Assembly: GCA_010279815.1 (NCBI GenBank)
Contig: QEOQ01000426.1
Coordinates: forward strand, 590,991-654,990
Direction: 5' to 3'
Source of the DNA: Brachionus plicatilis
Lineage: Eukaryota; Rotifera; Eurotatoria; Ploima; Brachionidae
Length of the DNA: 64,000 bases
Under the pieces are notes generated by a model. It searched no databases. It was not told where the DNA came from and was given only the letters and a program-made list of their open reading frames with translations. The first letter of the stretch is position 1. The number at the start of each line of letters is the position of its first letter. The translations under genes and the position numbers were made by a program. Below are positions 57,600 through 64,000 of the stretch, piece by piece.

Positions 57600-57713
57600 T
57601 TAAACACAGTTATCACATTTCCAAGTTTTCTTGATTGGTACATAAGTTATGTTAACACATTTTAAATTAAAAGATGATTGACAATTACCACATGAAATAA
57701 ATTTTAAATCACA
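57600..57713 (-). pseudogene. PHD-finger-like fragment, possibly LINE ORF1
   Basis: Minus strand reads CDLKFISCGNCQSSFNLKCV then WKCDNCV-stop. The spacing C-x2-C ... C ... W-x-C-x2-C is that of a PHD finger C-terminal half, with Asn where His is expected. Such fingers occur in ORF1 of CR1-like LINEs. The frame upstream has a stop (after ENTIKIF, 57750), so it is a remnant or a short exon. Confidence 0.35.
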
Positions 57714-57904
57714 AAAAATAGAACAAATTTTAAAAAATTTTGAAAAATTTTAAAAAATTTTAATTGTATTTTCCAACATCATTAAGCCATCTGATGTAAA
57801 ATATTCAATCAAATGATTCTTTTTCAGAACATTACTATCAATAAAATTACTTTGTAAAATAGAAGTTGAAATAAGTTCATGATTAACTTGTATATCTTTT
57901 TCGT

Positions 57905-57975
57905 TGATCAGTTTTTTTTTTTTTTTTTTGTTAAAACCTTTGGGCTTTCGCCCCTTCAGGGTTATGTTTATTAGA
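57905..57975 (-). repeat. Retroposon 3' end: GNRA hairpin and poly(A)
   Basis: On the minus strand: AACCCTGAAGG, stem-loop GGGC-GAAA-GCCC (57942-57953), AAAGGTTTTAAC, then a run of about 18 A. Poly(A) and a GAAA tetraloop point to a reverse-transcribed RNA. Confidence 0.55.
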
Positions 57976-58059
57976 ACAAAAGAAATAAAATTAAAATTAA
58001 AAAAATAAGAAAAAAAAGGATAAAAGTTGTGGCTCACAATCAATGTCAAATTTATTTTG

Positions 58060-58790
58060 TTAATTTAGTTTGATTTTGCTCACAAATTTATTATTAAATT
58101 TATGGCAAAAAATTTTTTTTTTAATTAGGAATTTTTACTAATTTGAGCTTGGATTCTATTATCTTTAATAGTCTTCATGGTTCAAAAAATTAAAATCAAA
58201 AGCAAAATCAATATTAAAGTTTTATTTTATTAATTGACATTACTATGAATCAAAAAAATCAAGGTAAATTGTAATACAAAAAAAATTTATTCTCACTTAA
58301 TTTAAATGTAAATATATACTCTGTAAAATAAATAAAATAAAATAATTTAAATTTTGTTGCTAAGCTTTTTAAGAGATAAAATCAAAAAGTTCATCATTTA
58401 AGCCTAAAAACTAGTTGATGATTAACAAAGGTGAAAAAGTGTCTCACAAATCATCTCTAAAAAAACAATTGCATAAAAGTGAAAAACTTAATAATAGGCT
58501 TATATAAAATTAATGTTGTGTGCTAGCATGTGCTTGTAGCAATTAATTTCTAATTATTTAAAAAAAAATGTTTAAAATTTTTCGTCTGCTTATTGTCTCA
58601 AATTGGATCCAGCATTGGGGATTATTCCATAAAGAAGGAAATGAATAATTTTCAATTTCATATTAAACATTTCTACGGCCTTGCGTACCCAAAATAAGAA
58701 TTCTATTTCCTATTAAAAGAGAAGCTTAGTAAAAAATTCTAATTAATTAGTTGAAGGAAAAGTATTGCTGCATTTAGATGAAAGATTAAA
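58060..58790. other. AT-rich region upstream of the GPCR
   Basis: No coding frames. A possible splice acceptor TGCTGCATTTAG ends at 58777, in frame with the GPCR, so a 5' exon may exist. Confidence 0.35.
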
Positions 58791-58797
58791 ATTTGTG

Positions 58798-59571
58798 ATG
58801 AGTTTGTTATTCACGATAAATTTGTTTTTGCTGCTCGGACCAGCTAATTGTCAAATTGGGCAGTCAAACCAGACTCTGGAAGAGCAAATTGTGGAGAGCC
58901 AAGTGCCACTCTATCTAAAAATACTGGCCAGCATTTTCTACACAATTTCAATGGTACTCGGCATTGGCGGCAACGCGTTCGTCCTCTTGATATTCATGTT
59001 CTACCAACGGGTCAAAACAGTGACCAATTTTTTCATCATCAACCTGGCTATCAATGATCTAATATTCGCACTGCTCTGCATCCCATCCACATTTATCACA
59101 GCCTATCTGATTCAGTACTGGCCAATGCCTCAGTTTATGTGCGTCTCTCTGAATTTTATGCAAAATGCTTCGGTCACTCTGACCGTGTACACGCTAATAT
59201 GGATCACTTTGGACAAATTTTGGGCCCTGGTCAAGCCGCTCAAAGCCCGAATCAGCATCACTCTATGCAAATATCTCATTTTGGTGTCATGGCTGTTCAG
59301 CTTGGTCATTTCGCTGCCCATTGCCATGTTCACCCGACTGACTTCGGTGAACAGCTCGCACAGCAAGCCCCAATGTAGCGAGATTTGGCCCCAAAGTCTA
59401 GAGCAAATGTCTACTTTATACAATGTTTTGTTGCTGCTTATACAGTACTTTATACCGTTGATCATACTCACTTATTGTTACGTCAGAATAGGCCTTGGAC
59501 TCAAAAGGTCCAAGGCGCCCGGCGAAACAGACCTCAACCGAGATGCCAGAATGACCAAATCCAAACAAAAA
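58798..59571 (+). CDS. Rhodopsin-family peptide-receptor-like GPCR, first exon (TM1-TM5)
   Basis: Seven-helix receptor of the plasma membrane; only 258 residues with TM1-TM5 are visible. ATG at 58798 gives a signal-like segment (MSLLFTINLFLLLGPANC) and a glycosylation site NQT (24-26). TM1 has GIGGNAFVLL (Asn59 as N1.50), TM2 NLAINDL (Asp87 as D2.50), TM3 starts at Cys115, pairs with Cys193 in loop 2, and ends in DKF instead of DRY (139-141); Trp165 in TM4 and Pro220 in TM5 are the family positions. Loop 3 (KRSKAPGETDLNRDARMTKS) ends at a donor, AAA-GTATTT, after 59571. TM6-TM7 must follow in an exon inside or beyond the assembly gap. The set of motifs resembles neuropeptide (NPY/RYamide/tachykinin-type) receptors; ligand unknown. 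Confidence 0.85.
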
Positions 59572-59785
59572 GTATTTTTTTTGTCTCGTTTAGTTACCAC
59601 AGATAATTTATAAAAAAAAATTTTAAAACATTTTCTACCCAGTGATCTCAAAAAAACTAATTCTTTAGGACCCAGGTATTCAAAGCATCTTGAAGTTGAT
59701 GATCAATTCAAAATAGGGAATATTATTTCAACACAATCAATTTCTTCTCAGCACAAAAAATTATTAAAAAAAATTAAAAAAAAAA

Positions 59786-60771
59786 NNNNNNNNNNNNNNN
59801 NNNNNNNNNNNNNNNNNNNNNNNNNNNNNNNNNNNNNNNNNNNNNNNNNNNNNNNNNNNNNNNNNNNNNNNNNNNNNNNNNNNNNNNNNNNNNNNNNNNN
59901 NNNNNNNNNNNNNNNNNNNNNNNNNNNNNNNNNNNNNNNNNNNNNNNNNNNNNNNNNNNNNNNNNNNNNNNNNNNNNNNNNNNNNNNNNNNNNNNNNNNN
60001 NNNNNNNNNNNNNNNNNNNNNNNNNNNNNNNNNNNNNNNNNNNNNNNNNNNNNNNNNNNNNNNNNNNNNNNNNNNNNNNNNNNNNNNNNNNNNNNNNNNN
60101 NNNNNNNNNNNNNNNNNNNNNNNNNNNNNNNNNNNNNNNNNNNNNNNNNNNNNNNNNNNNNNNNNNNNNNNNNNNNNNNNNNNNNNNNNNNNNNNNNNNN
60201 NNNNNNNNNNNNNNNNNNNNNNNNNNNNNNNNNNNNNNNNNNNNNNNNNNNNNNNNNNNNNNNNNNNNNNNNNNNNNNNNNNNNNNNNNNNNNNNNNNNN
60301 NNNNNNNNNNNNNNNNNNNNNNNNNNNNNNNNNNNNNNNNNNNNNNNNNNNNNNNNNNNNNNNNNNNNNNNNNNNNNNNNNNNNNNNNNNNNNNNNNNNN
60401 NNNNNNNNNNNNNNNNNNNNNNNNNNNNNNNNNNNNNNNNNNNNNNNNNNNNNNNNNNNNNNNNNNNNNNNNNNNNNNNNNNNNNNNNNNNNNNNNNNNN
60501 NNNNNNNNNNNNNNNNNNNNNNNNNNNNNNNNNNNNNNNNNNNNNNNNNNNNNNNNNNNNNNNNNNNNNNNNNNNNNNNNNNNNNNNNNNNNNNNNNNNN
60601 NNNNNNNNNNNNNNNNNNNNNNNNNNNNNNNNNNNNNNNNNNNNNNNNNNNNNNNNNNNNNNNNNNNNNNNNNNNNNNNNNNNNNNNNNNNNNNNNNNNN
60701 NNNNNNNNNNNNNNNNNNNNNNNNNNNNNNNNNNNNNNNNNNNNNNNNNNNNNNNNNNNNNNNNNNNNNNN
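59786..60771. other. Assembly gap, 986 unknown bases
   Basis: A run of N. The missing TM6-TM7 exon of the GPCR may lie here; none is visible after the gap up to 64000. Confidence 0.99.
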
Positions 60772-61439
60772 CCATTGATAAAATTTTATTTTTAAAATTT
60801 AAATTTAAAAACTGATTTATGGTAGAGTTTATTTTGAAATTTTTTATTTCAAAATACATTTGTACTTAGCATTTAAAACTAAAATTAAATTTTAAAATTA
60901 ATTTAAAATATTTAATTCAAATTAAGTAATAAAATGAAAAGATCAATCTTTCCCTACAAATAAATTACTTTATTTTTTAGATCTACATAATATGTAAAGT
61001 ATGTTACATATTTAAATTATTTAAATTAATTTGAAGATTGATTTTAGTATTTAATGATAAACCATTTGAATCGAAATGATATTTCGAGTTGATCAGCAAC
61101 TTCAAGATGCCGAAATGTTAATATTAAAAGATTTCCTGAAATTATATTTTAATTTAAATATAACTATTTTTTTAACCTATTTATGAACAAAAAAACTTTC
61201 TTAAATTTTCGATTTTTGGAAAAAAAAGACATTTTTTCAAAAATTTTGAATTTTGAATTGGCAGTTTTGAATTTTACCAAAATTGTCTCAAAATCCTGAA
61301 AATTTACGTGATTTTTCGTAAATCACCTCTATTTCACTTCTCGGATTTTACATTAATTTACGTAAAATGTGGTAAAATTTGGTTAAAAATTAATTTTGTA
61401 TTTAAATAAATGATTCTAGAAGAAAGAAGTTAATTAAGT

Positions 61440-61610
61440 CTTATTTATTTGTTTCCTGTACCCAGCTTAAGCTCCTTCAGATTAAAATAAAATAAAATAA
61501 AAACGAAAATAAAAATAAAAATAAACTAAAATAGGCTAAAATAAACTGAAATTGAATGGAATTTATTTATTTGTTTGTTTATCTGTCCTGAGCTAATGCT
61601 CCTTCAAAAT
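61440..61610 (-). repeat. Two adjacent retroposon 3' ends with hairpins
   Basis: Minus-strand copies GAAGGAGCATTAGCTCAGG (61588-61607 region) and GAAGGAGCTTAAGCTGGG (61459-61478) are each followed by AAACAAATAAATAA-type tails. Same layout as 60-116. Confidence 0.5.
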
Positions 61611-62189
61611 AAAAAAACAAAAATTTGTAAAGATTACCGAATTTTGGCTTTAGACTTCATTTTCAATTTTAAGAGACATTTTATTATATTAAGTCTTGAA
61701 TTACAGCGCTCTTTTATCCATCCACCATTGGACTCAATGTAAGCTCTGAGTCTAATGTGATTCCTAAGAATTCGACTTTTCTTCATTATTTGAATTGTTA
61801 CCATTAATTTTTAGGTTAAGATTGATTTTAACTTTTGTTTTTTTCTCAAAGATCATGTAACATGACTTTTAGATGAAAATTTTCATTTTCCATTTGAAAA
61901 TCCATCTTTCAACTTCTTTTAGATACTTATCTTTTATCAAGTTTTTCAATATTCCCTATCTTTTTGAAAATAAAAAACGTAGCCATGAAATTACATGAAA
62001 TTAAATGAAATTGAATTAAATTTAGTTTTATAGAATTTCATCAGTTTTATAGTAATACGAAAATGATGTTTTAATAAATGTTATAATTAAGTATTAATTA
62101 TTAATAAATTGATCAAAAAATCATGTGATGTTTTACAGATTATTCATAAAATATTTTTATTTGCTTTTTTAAAAAATATTTTAATTTTA

Positions 62190-62405
62190 TCATTGAATAC
62201 CTGGATCTAAAAAAACTTTATCTTTTTAAAGGGTTAGTTATTTTTAGACCCCTGGGAACGAATTTTTTTTTTCAGACCCCCAAAAAAAATGAAATTTAGA
62301 GTTTCAAAGGACGTAGTTTACTAATTTCAAGACAAAAATTATAAATTCAGATAGATATTTCAGATTGCACTTTCTGAAGTTTTGAATTCCTGGAACTTTA
62401 AGAGA
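62190..62405. repeat. Partial copy of the 51200-52138 foldback arm
   Basis: AAAGGGTTAGTTATTTTTAG ACCCCTGG... TTTCAAAGGACGTAGTTTA ... TTTTGAATTCCTGGAACTTTA matches the right arm of that element with substitutions. Confidence 0.6.
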
Positions 62406-63616
62406 ATTTTATACCAAAAAGAAATTTAAAAATTTATTACAGTGCTTTTATAAAAGGTCCAGAATCGACTAAATTACGTAATTTTACGTGAATATTAGTT
62501 TGTAAGAACATATAATTTTACGTAAAATTATCATTTGTTTCGATGATAATAGATTCGTGGTATTGACTTGGTATAAATCATAATAATAATTATTTTTTAT
62601 TTTTTTAAATTTTAATTTAACGCAGCAGAATGAAAAAAAAAACTATTAAATTAATCCAAAAAAAATAAAAAAATAAAAATAACAATGATGTGGTTGTAGA
62701 ATAGAAAGAGTTTTGAAATTTGAAGAGAAAAAATGTGATTAATAAAAATGAAAAAAATAATTTTATAGGCAAGCTTTTATTTGTTAAATTTACCTGTACA
62801 ATAATTAAAAAAAAAAAGTAAAAATATTAATAGTACTTAATAATTAGACAAAGAGGGTATTGTTTTTTGTAGTAATAGAAGTATAGTTTTTTGCGACAAT
62901 TCTTACCCATGTTCATGTCAGCTTCCATTTTTAAAATTGATGGAAACAACCATCCAGAATTCAATGTTTAATAATGTAAATGCAATGTCAACTCTTCTTT
63001 TTTCTCTTACGTAAAGCGTAAATTTTCTCTTCAGGCAATTTAACTTTTTTAATTGAAATTATTATTTTTTCCGTCATTTAAAGACTTAATTGGAAAGTAA
63101 AATAAGCAATTATAAAAGCTTTCAAAAAATTTTGTTATTAGTCTAATCTTTTTAAACATTTTGAAAGCTAAACCTTTATCAAAACTAAAACTAAAAAAAA
63201 CATGGAAAGCGCTACATTGTAATTAGGGATAGGAAAATAGTTCAAAATAACAGAATATTGAAAAAAAGTATATTTTTTAATTTTTTATATCAAAATTGAA
63301 TTTTTTTTTATCATTCAATTGAAAAATTATAAAATTAATAAAGAAAAAAAAGTTCTTAGTTCTAAAATATTCTTTTTATTCCTCTGTAATTACTGGCTTT
63401 ATACAAAACCGGTTTACTACCTCTGATTATAGTTATAGTTAAAAAAAGAAGATAACATATCCCACAAGATGTTTTCTTTATAAAAGTATGGACAACTTAA
63501 GAATTTCCTGGAGTAATCAAAAAAAATTGTCCTTAAAAAGGCATCTTGAAGTTTAGGATCAAAAAAATCAGATCAAATAATATTTTTTTTATAACTTTTG
63601 AATGGTACTTGATTAA

Positions 63617-63882
63617 ATCTCTCTGCAAAATGCTAAATAATGCAAAATACATGCTGAATATTGTGTGAGGCTCTGCAAAAACTCTGCATTTAAATTGCGC
63701 AGTCAAATTAAATACTTTTTAATGGCGTGCATTTTGCTGCAAAATGCAGAGTTTTTGCAGAGCCTCACACAATATTCAGCATGTATAATGGCGTGCATTT
63801 TGCTGCAAAATGCAGAGTTTTTGCAGAGCCTCACACAATATTCAGCATGTATTTTGCATTATTTAGCATTTTGCAGAGAGAT
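63617..63882. repeat. Palindrome with 75-bp arms and an internal 66-bp tandem duplication
   Basis: Left arm 63617-63691 and right arm 63808-63882 are exact reverse complements as far as I can read. Between and overlapping the right arm, a 66-bp unit starting AATGGCGTGCATTTTGCTGC occurs twice (63721-63786, 63787-63852). Because 66 is divisible by three, the plus-strand frame repeats MACILLQNAEFLQSLTQYSA twice, but this is a by-product of the repeat, not evidence of a gene. Confidence 0.75.
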
Positions 63883-64000
63883 ATATGTCACCCGAAGTAA
63901 AAGCCAAAATAGTTGAATTTTTTAACCTTAATATCAAATACTGAAATTAAATCTTAAATTTTTTTTAAACTTTTTTAATTTGCCTAGTTATTGTTTTATT

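Larger units (their letters stand above)
60772..63600. other. AT-rich stretch with repeat fragments
   Basis: TTACGT-type fragments at 61300-61385 and 62440-62560, two retroposon tails (61440-61610) and a partial 51200-type foldback arm (62190-62405). No gene. Confidence 0.5.

Noticed and set aside
59774..60859. 361-aa open frame over the N run
   Set aside because: It exists only because unknown bases contain no stop codons.
63665..63916. 83-aa ORF with a twice-repeated 22-residue unit as a repeat protein
   Set aside because: The repeat comes from a 66-bp duplication inside a palindrome; no start context or coding signature outside it.
1..64000. tRNA, rRNA or CRISPR features
   Set aside because: No cloverleaf boxes, rRNA sequence or regularly spaced direct repeats were recognised by eye; repeats here are inverted transposon ends.

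Overview
This is a 64 kb piece of a very AT-rich animal genome. The evidence is spliced genes with GT-AG introns, metazoan gene families (a TRPM cation channel, a lysosomal aspartylglucosaminidase, a peptide-receptor-like GPCR), eukaryotic poly(A) signals and eukaryotic transposons. Short introns of 44-59 nt, extreme AT content and heavy hAT/Tc1/non-LTR content would fit a monogonont rotifer such as Brachionus; that assignment is inference from memory, not a search result.

Layout. 1-2760: a Tc1-type MITE with TTACGTAA motifs, then a 5'-truncated, frameshifted non-LTR reverse transcriptase. 3079-22619 (minus): one TRPM channel gene resolved into 14 exons, about 1257 residues, with N-terminal SLOG-like homology region, six membrane segments, TRP helix and a C-terminal coiled coil but no enzyme domain. 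Its introns are either about 50 nt or 1.4-4.5 kb; the long ones are packed with transposons. 22694-22969 (minus): a small single-pass membrane protein gene directly upstream. 26532-27584 (plus): aspartylglucosaminidase in one exon. 28-58 kb: gene-poor, AT-rich DNA with many inverted-repeat elements, a dead mariner, a hAT carrying only the transposase C-terminus, and several long foldback elements holding short ORFs. 58798-59571 (plus): first exon of a GPCR, whose remainder is probably lost in or beyond the 986-base assembly gap (59786-60771). 60772-64000: repeats only.

The strongest result is the mobile-element census. At least ten inverted-repeat elements have exact 8-bp target-site duplications that I could read directly, placing them in hAT-like families. 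A separate group of long foldback elements (14.3, 32.4, 47.8, 51.2 and 54.2 kb), some sharing subterminal or internal sequence, carries unrecognised small ORFs, one of them with a plausible 37-nt intron. These are the best candidates here for something not yet described.

The three host genes are unrelated in function (ion channel, lysosomal glycoprotein turnover, peptide signalling) and show no sign of working as a unit.
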